A stretch of DNA of 64,000 nt from Annona cherimola (lineage: Eukaryota > Streptophyta > Magnoliopsida > Magnoliales > Annonaceae): assembly GCA_030490835.1 (NCBI GenBank), contig CM059971.1, forward strand, positions 77,890,224 to 77,954,223, written 5' to 3'. The position numbers and the translations under genes were made by a program. A model generated the notes under the pieces. The model did not search any database, was not told the DNA's origin, and was given only the letters and a program-made list of their open reading frames with translations. The stretch's first letter is position 1; every line of letters starts with the position of its first letter. This document shows positions 48,078 through 58,800 of the stretch, one piece after another.

Positions 48078-48498
48078 GGTGACTCAAAATTCAACTTATG
48101 CTGATATAGGAAAAACTTACTACTAAGAATGAAATTTTTTCCTCTTTTTTTTTTTAAAGGTTAAAAAGCTAAGAACTTGACTGAAACAGATATGAATTAA
48201 GCACTTTCAACTAGAGAAAATGTACCTGTTGAGGTCTAATCTTGGCCCAATCTTGCCAAGTTTAGCAAGAGAACTTGAAAGCGATTTCGGCAACTTCTTC
48301 GCAGTATCTTTGCGGTGACCAATAGGTTGTTGTAATGGCAGCAGTAGGCAGCATCAAACAGCTACAGAATGGACAGCAATGATGGCACCAGTTCGTGGAC
48401 AGCAAACAACAATAGAATGGACAACAATGATTTGTGGACAGCAGCAGTTTGTGGGTAACAAACAACAATAGAAATTGGGTGAAAGTAGTACTAGGTTT
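48078..48498 (-). other. 5' leader of the chromovirus
   Basis: This is the untranslated stretch between primer site and Gag start. It contains several near repeats of GGACAGCA and ACAACAATAGAA (48370-48480). Short antisense frames rich in Cys and Pro arise from these repeats. Confidence 0.65.
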
Positions 48499-48511
48499 GA
48501 CTTTGATACCA
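48499..48511 (-). promoter_or_regulatory. Primer-binding site, initiator tRNA-Met
   Basis: The minus strand reads TGGTATCAAAGTC just inside the 5' LTR. Its first eight bases and most of the rest match the complement of plant initiator tRNA-Met, the usual primer for chromoviruses. Confidence 0.85.
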
Positions 48512-48513
48512 AT

Positions 48514-48993
48514 TGATGTAGGATAGGTAGAGGAGAAAATAGAAGAAAGAGGAAGGAACTTCTAAAGAGATAAGAATAGAAGAAGGAAGGTAGGAGTAGA
48601 AGAACAAGGAGAAGATAAAGAAAAGAGGAGTAGAAGGGAAAAACCAAAGAAACACTTCTTTATAATTCTCAAAACTGATGCCCTTTTAGAGCTTACAAGG
48701 GCTGTATTTATAGGTGAACATAACACCTAATCTTAGCTAATTATTAAAGATAAGATCTTTCTAGAAAAGGAAATTGTATATTTTAAGTAAACTTCTTAAG
48801 GAAGTAAACCTAAAATAGGTACATGCTTTTTTTAAATAGATTCTAAAATATTCTAGGAATTTTCTAATATCTTTCAAAAATAGCAAAAATATTGCAATAA
48901 AATCTTTCTAGAATATCCTAGGATTATTTCCCTTTTACAAGATTCTTACGCCTAGAATAGACAGATTTGAAAAATTGCTCTCTATTTTCATCA
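48514..48993 (-). repeat. 5' LTR of the chromovirus
   Basis: It is 480 bp, from TGATGTAGGATAGG to TTTTCATCA in plus-strand reading, paired with 42197-42681. It is followed directly by the duplicated CACTT. Confidence 0.92.
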
Positions 48994-48998
48994 CACTT
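48994..48998. repeat. Target-site duplication, right (CACTT)
   Basis: It is the exact partner of 42192-42196. Confidence 0.88.
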
Positions 48999-50030
48999 GG
49001 TTCCAGAAGATGTTTTGTTTCTTTTTAAGATCATGCCTGCTTCTGTCTGCCAGTCCTCTCTTTTAACTATGTCACTATGATTCTAATTCCTATTCAGGTT
49101 CATGAGAGGTTCAAAACAAGAAAGTGGGATTTTTCTTATCTTTTGTTGTCCTGATTCATTAGCAAAATTGGGTTAGGCGTATCCTTCAATTCCACGTTTA
49201 TAAGTAGAGGGAAAAAAGACAACTGCATATTCCTTTTGAGAGTCCTGAGTTCTCTTATGATTCTTTATGCTGTTGATGGATGGAGACTGCAAGTGTTGGT
49301 ATGCTATGTGTATGGAGGTGAGGAGACTATGGACTGGTTGCTATTGGAGATAAGCAAAAGATAAGGTGGTATTCATCTTCTCTAGACTACCGATAATGTC
49401 ACAAAGGATTATTTTGTAAGGATCTCTGCTGTGTGTGGGGATAAGAGAGATGCTCTGCTGTGTGGGGGGATATAGAGAGAGCAGTGAAAAGACTGATTTT
49501 TAATTTTTTATTTAAATAATGACACCCTGCTGTGAAGAGGTGGAAAAACTGATTATATTATAATGCTGATGTTTGTTGTGGACGAGTTCTTGGAGGCCAT
49601 GGGAACTAATTTGCTAATGGCTTTTTGGGGGTCGTTGGCTACCTGTTTTACTTTTTACCTTCATGCATTCTCAGGCTCTTAGGCATGGAAATATCATCAC
49701 AGTCATTGTTCATCTTGTTGGTAAAATTTGATTTATCGGTCTTTTGAAAAAAGATAAAATCATATTTATTGGCTGTTATATCAATTTTATAGAGGAAATT
49801 TATCGGAACAATAAAAAATTCTAAAATAAATAAAAATAAAAATAGAAATGCATGATAAAAATATTTGAAATATATTTTTTTTTGTTATGAGACACCCATC
49901 TGCAATTATTCATTAAATTTTTTTAAGCTCTTATTTAATTTTCAAAATTATGAAAACAACGAATTAACCCTTATATCTGTTTCACGAGTGGTAAGAGTTT
50001 TTAAAACATATTTGTGATGTTAAACCCAAA

Positions 50031-50330
50031 CACTATTTTTAATGTAATTTAAAAAGTACAATTTAATTTATCAAAAAAGTACAATTCAAGCATTTTTCCT
50101 ATATATTAATCTTAAAAGAACCACCAAATTATAAAAAATTACATAAACAAACCTCGAACATCATGACAATTAATTTTTAACACTATTTTTAATGTAATTT
50201 AAAAAAATACAATTTAATTTATCAAAAAAGTACGATTTAAGCATTTTTCCTATATATTAATCTTAAAAGAACCACCAAATTATAAAAAATTACAGAAACA
50301 AACCTCAAACATCATGACAATTAATTTTGA
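50031..50330. repeat. Tandem duplication, two 150-bp units
   Basis: The unit starting CACTATTTTTAATGTAATTT at 50031 is repeated from 50181. The copies differ at only a handful of positions (for example TACAATTCAAG versus TACGATTTAAG). The period is exactly 150 bp. Confidence 0.95.
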
Positions 50331-50752
50331 ACTCTTTTCAAATCTAGAGTGAAGTTTTCCATGATATGTCTGACACATGCAAACAAGTTAATGACTTAAA
50401 GAAGAAAATTTCCAGCCAGCAAAAATAGGTTCCAGACTTCAAGCACATTAATCAATTTTATTAGCAATGGTTTTCTGACAAAATCGATAACTTGAGGATA
50501 AAATTGGTTGTTAAATAAATCAATTTTATCAGGGATAAACTGGGAGATTTGATTTGCCGGTTTCTATCTTAATATTTTACTGATGATACGGAAAAACAAA
50601 TTTATTTCAGACAAAATCAACATGGAAAACTGTGATCTCAACTCACTTGAAAGAATAAAAAGAGAAAAAAGAAATAGAAAAGGAGAAAGGAAGTAGAATG
50701 AGAAGGCAACGATATCCATCATTTCAGCATTCAGTATTTAGTTCTTGTTTTT

Positions 50753-51072
50753 GGGTGTGTTGGGAAGTTATAAAATTTTTGGATGAAAAGTTTTTAATAT
50801 AAAAGTTGTTAAATTGTATGATTAAAAAAAAGTTGTTAAATTGAAATAAAATGATATGATATGGTAGGGGTAATGATGAAGAATAAAGAGAATAAAGTTA
50901 AAATAGATAGATTAATTGTACGAATAGTTGTGTAAAGATTGATTAAAAAGTAAGGTAGTAGTATAAGAATATGTGAAGAAATGATTAAAAAATAGGATAA
51001 TTATGGGGAGTGAAAAATTTTATATTAAAAAGTTTTAGCTCGATATTTTTTTCCTATTTGCCAAACACACCC
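50753..51072. repeat. MITE with GTGTGTTTGG-type ends, copy E
   Basis: The left end is GGGTGTGTTGGGAA and the right end is TTTGCCAAACACACCC, its complement with few mismatches. The body is the reverse complement of the family body, for example GAATAAAGTTAAAATAGATA and AATTGTACGAATAGTTGTGT. It is 320 bp, in the host intron. No clear target duplication was found. Confidence 0.7.
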
Positions 51073-51109
51073 TCTATATGTTAATGCTGATGTTTTCATT
51101 TCACATTCA

Positions 51110-51290
51110 GGAGAAGGGATCTAGGACAGAACTATTGCTGGGGCTGACGTGGAACTGCACTTTCTGTTTTCCCCTTTTCTATTTTCAGTAATTTACATGC
51201 AGAGGAGAAGGCATCTAGGACAAGACTATTGCTGGGCCTGAACTGTGCTTTCTGCTTTTCCCCTTTCTGGTTTTAGTAATTTATGCAGGA
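51110..51290. repeat. Tandem duplication, about 95-bp units
   Basis: AGGAGAAGGGATCTAGGACA to TTTCAGTAATTTACATGCAG is followed by AGGAGAAGGCATCTAGGACA to TTTTAGTAATTTATGCAGG. The copies share most bases, including ACTATTGCTGGG and the TTTTCCCC tract, but differ by small gaps. Confidence 0.85.
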
Positions 51291-51454
51291 ATATGTTCAT
51301 GATACAGTACTGGTTAGGAAGCGGATGTTTAGATAATAATATGCTTGGAATTGCTACAAATGCTTAGAAATTTCTGAATCTGATGCCCTCTTCAATTCCT
51401 GTTTCTCCTTTTGAGCAGCGGAAATTGATTTTAGTTGCTTATTTTTGTTTACAG

Positions 51455-51468
51455 ACAGTTATAGTTAG
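51455..51468 (+). CDS. Trihelix transcription factor, last coding exon (inferred)
   Basis: The sequence after the acceptor AG at 51453-51454 is ACAGTTATAGTTAG. Joined in phase to the last base of exon 1 it encodes Asp-Ser-Tyr-Ser and a stop at 51466-51468. Members of this trihelix clade commonly end in a short tail such as Asn-Asp-Ile-Tyr-Ser straight after the basic helix, so the result fits well. The predicted protein is 292 residues. An alternative acceptor four bases on (51457-51458) would give a different, unfamiliar tail. The call depends on this family-tail match and needs transcript support. Confidence 0.62.
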
Positions 51469-52140
51469 CCATGCAGAAGAAGGCAGCTGTTGAATCTGCA
51501 GCTAGATCCTGACTCATTTCCTTGTTGGTTGCTGGAAGTTCCTAGCACTAGTTTTAGCAACAGCCGTGACAATACATGCATGATTCAGCTCAATCTTCGG
51601 AAATGTAGGTAAACCAGCGCGTGGCATTGGATAAATCCACGAATCTCTTATTATAAGTTGTTGTATAGTGCTGCAGCTAATTATCTGTTATTATTGTATT
51701 CGCTCTACTCCTTCCGTCATTGTTGACTGCTTAGCAGAAACATCATCATGTTTTACAATCTCAGGCACATGTTGTGTTGCTGTTGTTGCTGTTGTTTTTT
51801 GTTTTCGTTTTTGTTTTTTTTTTTTTTGTGTTTTGTTTTGTTTCTTGTTTCTTGTGTGTGTTTTTGTGTTTTATTATTGTTATTTGTTGCTGCATTCTTG
51901 TTGTCAGCAACTCGGCATTCATTTGTGCGGAACAACTGTCGTTTGAAGAGCTAGCCTATACATCTTTAGTTAATTGGGCCAGGGCTGTGCATCTGGGCTT
52001 TTGACTATTTTGAGATTGCCAAGGTCACACGTGTGAAAGCACACGGAATTTTGGGAAAACGGTGGCTTCTTGCGAGGATGGGACTGGCTGATCCCAAACA
52101 GGTTTCATAATCAATCGTTCATACAATAAGAACACCAGAA
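51469..52140 (+). other. Probable 3' untranslated region and downstream flank of the trihelix gene
   Basis: Sequence after the stop is not coding. A T/G-rich low-complexity tract occupies 51778-51900 and creates overlapping spurious frames on both strands (51668-52004). I could not place a poly-A site with confidence; no canonical AATAAA was found close to the stop. Confidence 0.45.
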
Positions 52141-52147
52141 TAGACCT

Positions 52148-52249
52148 TGTAGCTTTGCTTAAATACGACATCCCAACGGCCATAAGCCATTGCGGCTGAC
52201 GGGATGTGTGTTTGAATCTCGCTTCAAGTGGGATTTCGATTAAAAAAAA
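52148..52249 (+). mobile_element. Candidate tRNA-derived SINE
   Basis: A B-box-like TGTTTGAATCTC (from 52209) lies about 60 bp after an A-box-like TAGCTTTGCTTA (52149). The unit ends in a run of eight A at 52242-52249. GC content is higher than in the flanks. The A-to-B spacing is slightly long and no target duplication was found. Confidence 0.4.
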
Positions 52250-54270
52250 TGTTCTGGGAGCAGTTCATCTCTCTTTAGTAAAATGGGAGCTGTCTTCCTA
52301 ATTCTTAGGTGGAGTTGTTTTCAAATTTCTTAGGTAGAGTTGTCTTCAAATTTGTAAGAATTTTTTAAGGCTTCATTGTAATACATATTGAGATGTATGT
52401 AAACATACCATACAAAAAATACAAATTAGATTGTATGGTTTGGGTTTTTGCACAATGGATCATTTGAAAGTGATGCAAAATGAGCTCCGGCATCTATGAT
52501 GTTAGACCATGAAATCGGTTAATTTTAGTGTTTTGGTATGCATTCGAAATCGCATTCAACCTATTATTTGATATTGAAAACAGGTTCACATGTTTTACAC
52601 TGGGGGTTTGTTTTGCACTAATGTGAAATTTAAAGGGTTTATTTTTCAGATATTTAAGCCCTTTGTATGGTCTGATTTACAATTAGTCAGTTGTAGAGTA
52701 TTGAAATTTAAAGATGACATCACTATGTTGACTGGTATCTCGTAGGGAGAGATGGATCTTCCACGTCCAATCCTGGGAACATTGAATTAGGAGAGGATGC
52801 CTATTGTCCAGGGGGAACAGTGCGAGCCCCATGGTGCGCCATCAACCCTCCTGCCACCCATCTCCCTCGTGTACCCTGCGAAAGTGGATCAGGACCGTGC
52901 GCACACCTACACTTCATGCCGCGTGGGTGGGATGGGCCAAATACAGGGGGAGGTAGTGAGTCTTAGGTGGCACACGGTTGGCTCCCACTGTTCCATTTAG
53001 AACGTGGGAGAGCATTGCTTGAATCCTCACGGTATCTGGCCTCTCTTTCCCATATTTGCATTATAGACTTTGAAAATTTTAATTTGGTACATTTTAAATT
53101 CTAGGAGAAGGTGTTAAAAAAGGTTGGAAATAGGTGTTAGTAACTAAGTAAGGATACAATGACTAAAATGCTTCTCAATTTTTTCAAAACCCGACTCCGT
53201 AAAAATTGGAGTGAGTTAACATGGATTTTGCAGACGATGTCAGTGATACCGTGATGGAGATGAATGTTTCAGCGTCAATGACGGTTTGGGGCTATAGGAG
53301 AGGAGAGGAGATTTTCATCAATAGCAAATCTGAAAATGTCATATTTGGTGGTTATTTTTTTAAAGACAACAATCATTAGGAGTTTGCTTTGGGTTTGATG
53401 AGGACGTTTCATCAGTGTTGGAGAATACACATTCAATGCAGCGTTGACGTTATCATTCAGGTGGTCAAAGTCGATCCCTTGTCGAACAAGCGCTAGTGAG
53501 TAGCTTTGAGCAGCAAGTGTGGTCGGAAGAAGATGGAGGCTTTTTTTTTTTTTTTTTTTTTTTTGATGCTCTGGTAGTATATTTTGACTATCGATTAACT
53601 TTGATAGAGCCCAACAATTATGCTTTTTATTTTTCCCTGCCATCTTCATCTCCGTTTACTTCTCATTTCTTCCTCTCTCTTTCCACCTCACCTCCTCGTT
53701 CTCCGACTTCTTCCTCAGTCTCCTTCACATCTTCACCTTCGAAGGTGTTGTCTTTAACGCCGTGGTTACCACCGACCTCTTTCAAGGCTCGATGGGAGTG
53801 CTCATATACTCTTTAACGAGGGACCTCTTGGGAGTGCTAAGCTTTTACATGAGCGAGGATGACCAGACAATGATCTTGAGGTTGGTAGGTAGGATGCACG
53901 TATGTTTTGCTTGGACCAGGTCATTTTAGGGCTTACATTTGCATTGAGGTACTGAGCAAACTACTTGTCTCCTATTGCTCCGGCAGACCCCCATTGATGC
54001 CGAAAAATCATCTCCATCACAATGTTGTTGACATTGTATAGAAAAAATACATGTTGATTCACTTTGAATTTAAGGATTTGTGTTTTGGAAAATCTGCAAG
54101 TGGAAGTTATCATTAACAGGCTTGAAAAATACTTTTTGTGGATATATTATGATTCTTATAATTTCCTCTAGGTTAAAAATTATGTCCATTTGAAATTGAC
54201 ACGCATTTTTTTTTTTACTGTTTTTGAGTCCTACCATGGAGATGCGCTGGCACTAGGAATTCATCCGCAA
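52250..54270. other. Intergenic stretch, no gene recognised
   Basis: A GC-richer patch at 52740-53040 holds one motif-less plus-strand frame (52797-53000). A T run of about 24 at 53541-53564 creates Phe- and Lys-rich frames on opposite strands. The block 53640-53820 is pyrimidine-rich with a Ser/Pro-rich frame that looks like low complexity. None of these is supported as a gene. Confidence 0.45.
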
Positions 54271-54274
54271 TGGC

Positions 54275-54770
54275 ATCTACGATACCCTTTTTTATGTAAT
54301 CTCATTCATTTTAGTATTTTAATGATTGATGACAAATTCACTTCATCTATTGTATGTAGCATTATTTATATAATTATGAAAGTCTTTTCATTTGTTTAGT
54401 ATCATTATATATGTCTCATTTATAAAAGTATAAAATCAATGTAATAAAATAATTAATATTAAATATCAATTTTAAAATAATATTTTTAACATTTAAACCA
54501 TCTAGAATATTACCACTATATGGATAAATAATATTATAAAACGTTATTACTTTCTAATATGCATGTGAATGGATCTAAGAATTTTCTTTAATTTACACAT
54601 AAATGTGTTTATTTTTTAGCAAATGTGGCTTATACATGTATTTGATTTGGATGAAACTTAGTTTCCTAATTAAACAAATGATGTCAAATATAATGAATGG
54701 ATTGAAATTTGCACCAATCTTCATTATCTTAAAAATGAAGGAGATTACATAAAATCACTTTTAAAAGTGG
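54275..54770. repeat. Long-TIR MITE, near-complete copy
   Basis: Left end: TTTTTTATGTAATCTCATTC. Right end, reverse-complemented: TTTTATGTAATCTCCTTC. The halves are imperfect inverted repeats of each other over about 100 bp or more. The centre has ATTTTTAACATTTAAACC and ATATGGATAAATAATATTAT, and the right half has TTTGGATGAAACTTAG and AAACAAATGATGTCAAATAT. It is about 495 bp and is the clearest copy in the window. Confidence 0.7.
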
Positions 54771-55027
54771 AGTCTTATAACATTATTAGCATCAAGGGTT
54801 TAAAATGCAATCAAATTAAAAATTAAAAATTTAAAAAATTCAAAAAATAAATAGAAATTTTTTTGATAATCGTAAATATGCAAACTTAGAAATTAAAAAT
54901 GAAAAAAACCCCATGAGAGGTTATTTAATTGGTATATTGCTTGCCAAACTCAGGAGGACCATGAAAAAGATTAGAAGAAATAAAATCTGAATAGAGGAAA
55001 GTTAGGAAAATTAAGATAAAGGATTGA

Positions 55028-55159
55028 AACCAGCATAAAACTAGCACAATAGTTAAAAAGTCTTATTTAGGATGTAAGAGGCTTAGGTGTCGAGTTCCAG
55101 CAGGAGGAGTTTATCTCCATTTCTAGAGCAATATCTTCGCAAAAAAAAAAAAAAAAAAA
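55028..55159 (+). mobile_element. tRNA-derived SINE with poly-A tail
   Basis: An A-box-like TAGCACAATAGT (from about 55043) and a good B box TGTCGAGTTCC (about 55089-55099) are spaced as in a tRNA-derived head. A pure A run of about 19 at 55141-55159 ends the unit. The sequence AAAGATTGA after the tail resembles AAGGATTGA just before the unit, a possible short target duplication. Confidence 0.6.
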
Positions 55160-55265
55160 GATTGAGAGTATGACTAATAATTAAAGAGAATAAAGATAAA
55201 AGTAGGTTAATTTTTTAAAATGAAGATATGAAGCATAGTACTTGAAAATACTTGATGCTTCTAGT

Positions 55266-55390
55266 GCTGTAGCTTCGTTGGATAGCGCAATGGGCATTGT
55301 GCCCATGGATTGGGTGTTCAACCTATCCTCCTCCCTTTGTAGTGGGGAATTAGTTTTCCCCTGATGATGGGGATATTATTGAATTTATTT
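55266..55390 (+). mobile_element. tRNA-derived SINE, second unit
   Basis: The head reads TAGCTTCGTTGGATAGC (A box) followed about 40 bp later by GGTGTTCAACCT (B box). An inverted GGGGAATTAG / CCCCTGATGATGGGG region follows, then AT-rich text. There is no long A tail. It lies only about 105 bp from the SINE at 55028-55159 and appears to be a different family. Confidence 0.5.
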
Positions 55391-55651
55391 CATATTGTGA
55401 GGATTAGATTATGCATTTACTGATTTGTAGTATTAGATGACTTAGTGTATATATAAATAAGTCAAAAAACGATTAAATTGGTTAAATTTTTTCAAGGTGA
55501 ATTTGGGTTGTAATAAGGTGTAAAATTAAGGTCTTCTACACATTTTTCAAAGTCGACTTTTGATCAATTCAACAAATTAGAAGTGAAAAAAAAAACTTTT
55601 TCCCTTGGGTAAAATTCGATGAAATAAAATGAGAGAATCTATAAATGGAAG

Positions 55652-55831
55652 TTTAGATTTTGAGAGGCCTAAGTTGAAAGGATTTTACGTCCATTCACGG
55701 GCTCCAAATGGATTAATGGAAAGGATTTTACGTCCATTCTCAGGCCTAAGTTGAAAGTTTAGATTTTGGGAGACCTCAGTTAGTAAGTTGAAAGGGTTTT
55801 ACGTCCATTCACAGCTCCAAATGGATTCATG
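55652..55831. repeat. Imperfect tandem duplication, period about 106 bp
   Basis: TTTAGATTTTGAGAGGCCT with TTTTACGTCCATTCAC and GCTCCAAATGGATTAATGG (55652-55718) is repeated as 55758-55831. Between them is a third partial copy of AAGGATTTTACGTCCATTC and CAGGCCTAAGTTGAAAG. Confidence 0.85.
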
Positions 55832-58800
55832 GACAGAAGAATCTTACTATTTCTGAAAGGAATCGGATGGTACGCCTGGGTGCTGTCATCTTACCCGGAT
55901 CTTAAACAGAGGGGGCTCTTCCCTTGGGATGAAGCTCTTTCAAAATTCTACCTCAACTGTTCATTGGCTATATTTATCTCATCAGAATCACTGAATGAAA
56001 TATTAAATATAATAAGTATGTGTAAAATTGGTCATAACTAACATCCAGCAATGAGATTTAAACCGTTATGTACACATGAAATTCAATATGCATATTATTA
56101 AATTATTAATATGAAATTTTTAAAAAATTTTAAAAACATGTTTTATAAAAGGCACCAAATTTAATTTTCTCACGTAAGAAGTATTTTAAAAATAAATATT
56201 TTTGATATTTTTCTTGCATTTATAGTACCATTGTTACAATGCAATTATTTTATTTTTAAATTGGCATATACGCAAATAATCCATTCTCACATTTTTTTTT
56301 TACTCGCGTTTGCAAGTGTTAACTGACAAGTATACTGGATCATGCATAAATCTGTTTTATTATTATTATTTTTGCTTAGTGGTCTTAGATGTGCTCCAAA
56401 ATTGAAAGCTAGTCGTGAGGAAATATTACTATAGAAGTATAGATGCATGTAACTTTCACTAAAAAGAGGTTAGCATATGCAACTACATCATTACAAATTA
56501 ACAGATGTAAATCCCACTACATACGACAGTAAAAGTATCCAATAATGCTGCACATACAATTACCTGCAGCTGAAATTAGTTGCATAAAAAAGTTAACGAA
56601 AATGGCAAATTTTCCTCGTATATTTTAACCTAGCTATTAGTAGCAAATTGAGTCCCCATTGTATTTCTTGGTATAGGTAATTGCATCCGAATGCTGGCTC
56701 ATACAGAAAATTTAAGAAAATTTCTTCTTGTATTTTTTGATCGATCGTTGTATACTTGTATTTCTTGTTGTACTTGTTTTCGAAATTTTGGACCTAATAT
56801 AATCCTAATTAATCTCGTATCTACTCATACATAAATATCTTAAATCTGTTTGAATTTGATATCATTTTAAAAAGAAATCTACATAAAATACGAATTTCAT
56901 CCCAAACACAAAATAAACTTTTCAAATTAAAATTTTTATTCACAATTTTTATACTTTTCAATCATTTTTACATAATCACTCATAAAACGAACTTATCTAT
57001 TTTAATTCTATTATCTTTACTTCTCATCATAACCCATACTATATTATATCATTTTCTTTTATTTCACATTAAAAATTTTATTCTTAAATTTTTATCACTT
57101 ACAAAACATACCCTAAATTAAACTTTAGATACATTATAAATATCACTTTAGACAACAATCTTAATGTAGCAAATTAATATTTGTTGCATATGGTGTTTTA
57201 AGCAACTCATGAGTGATGTGTATAACATTATATACAACATTCAATGATTTGTTGCATATAATGTTTACAAGCGACTAAACTAGTGCACATATGTAAGGAA
57301 TTTTTGCCGCATATAATCTCATTTACAATTATTATTTTATTTGATTATATGCCACAATCCCACTTGTTTTCGTGGGATTCGATCTCAGAAACACACACAC
57401 CCAAATATGTTACCACTGCGTTGTGCGTTGTTGCAATGTAACGAAATATTTGTTACAAACATTAATATGTGGCCAGTTCTATATCGTATGCAGCAATTTT
57501 TTTTTTTGGGAAACATATGCAACAAACTTAGTTGGCTGCAGAAAGAGATATTTTTTTGTAGCCAATATAATTAAAAATCTTGAATACTTACATAAATTAT
57601 GATAATATATACTAAAATTTTGTTCTCCAATCTCCATAATTCAACATTAAAGCTTTTGTTCGGCATATTCGTCGACAACGATTGGAATCGCGGATGAACC
57701 CTACAAATCGTGAATTATCAAAATAAAATCGTGATGATGACTATATAACAGAAACTAATTAGATTATGCTTGGAGTAATGAATATATTCCAAAAAAGGGG
57801 CAAGAAAAAAGAAAATAAAAATAGATGCTATTATGATTTTCGAAGATGAAAGAATGAAAGCCGTCCATCGAATCAAATTTCTATATATGTTCTTTGTCTC
57901 AATGATCACTCACATGAGACACATCTTCCCCACCTGTCGCCAACTTGATCCTTTTGTTAATTACTTTAATTCACTACCGTCTAGCGTCTACCCCACAATT
58001 ATGTTGGTTTTATTTTTTTCTTTTTCTTACCATACTTTAATTATAATTTGAACACCATCCTAGACAGAAATTACATGTACAGTGGGTAATTAATCAAGAT
58101 GGTAGCCCACGAATTAAGCCGCTACTCTGCTTGAGTTTCACCATCAAAGCTTACCAAAAATCTGAAACCAAAATTTGGATCTCTTCCTTATTTACTTTCT
58201 AAATAGGGCATGTTCAAATGATCCCACTGGATGGAATTCATTTTTTTTTTTGTTTTTCATTTTGAATATTACTTTTCTAATATCTCATATAATCTTTCAT
58301 GCTTGATCGATGCATAATAATCTTAATTTTTTCTATTTATAATGTAATTTTTGGTCTCAGGCACGACCATGTCTCCTCATTTAATCTTTTTCCACCCAAT
58401 CTAATTCCATTTGATGATGGAGACCAATCAATATGATCGAGTACAACCAGCCACGAGGAAAGGTGCCAATGTCTGCAGGTGTTTGACAAGTTGTCTTCGC
58501 TGCATGCGATCATGGAATATTCATGCCATGCCATGCCTGCCAAGCCGGGCCCTAGCTATCTAGCTACGGATCCACCTGAAGATCGAAAAATCAAATGCAT
58601 CAGATGCATCGATCGTGTGCAAAATTGAATTGGATTGGGGTTTAAATTCAACACATTGGTAGGTGAGAAATAATGGACCTACCAAATTGTTGAAAAAGGA
58701 CGGCCCCGCATAATAATGGCTAGAATCTCGCACATGACTCCCACTTAAGGACGTGGATGACGATGTAAATTCCAAACTTTAGCCTAGTTTTAGGACATTT

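Larger units (their letters stand above)
42197..48993 (-). mobile_element. Chromovirus-type Ty3/gypsy retrotransposon, decayed, inside the intron
   Basis: This 6.8-kb element (6.2 kb without its inserted MITE) has two short LTRs, a 5-bp target duplication and a primer site matching initiator tRNA-Met. Gag with a zinc knuckle, protease remnant, reverse transcriptase, degraded RNase H, integrase and a C-terminal chromodomain-like segment follow on the minus strand. The chromodomain and tRNA-iMet primer point to the chromovirus clade; I do not assign a finer lineage. The frame is broken many times. LTR divergence of about 32 substitutions in 480 bp (by eye) makes it clearly older than the Athila element. 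It is antisense to the host gene. Confidence 0.92.
40158..51454 (+). other. Large intron of the trihelix gene (inferred), 11.3 kb
   Basis: The donor GTGAGT at 40158 follows a phase-1 codon base. The proposed acceptor is the T-rich TTTTTGTTTACAG ending at 51454. Inside lie a pyrimidine microsatellite (40170-40187), a complete chromovirus (42197-48993) and local tandem duplications. Without the retrotransposon and its MITE the intron would be about 4.5 kb. No other coding exon was recognised inside. The intron rests on the splice signals and the family-like ending they produce, not on transcript data. Confidence 0.65.
48999..51454. other. Intron sequence after the retrotransposon
   Basis: This AT-rich intronic DNA has two local duplications and one MITE, listed separately. 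No coding exon other than the proposed last one at 51455 was recognised. Confidence 0.5.

Noticed and set aside
51668..52004. Overlapping Phe/Cys-rich frames
   Set aside because: They come from a T/G-rich low-complexity tract and exist in several frames and on both strands.
53275..53816. 124-codon minus and 106-codon plus frames
   Set aside because: Both run through a T homopolymer of about 24 bases, have no motif and overlap each other.
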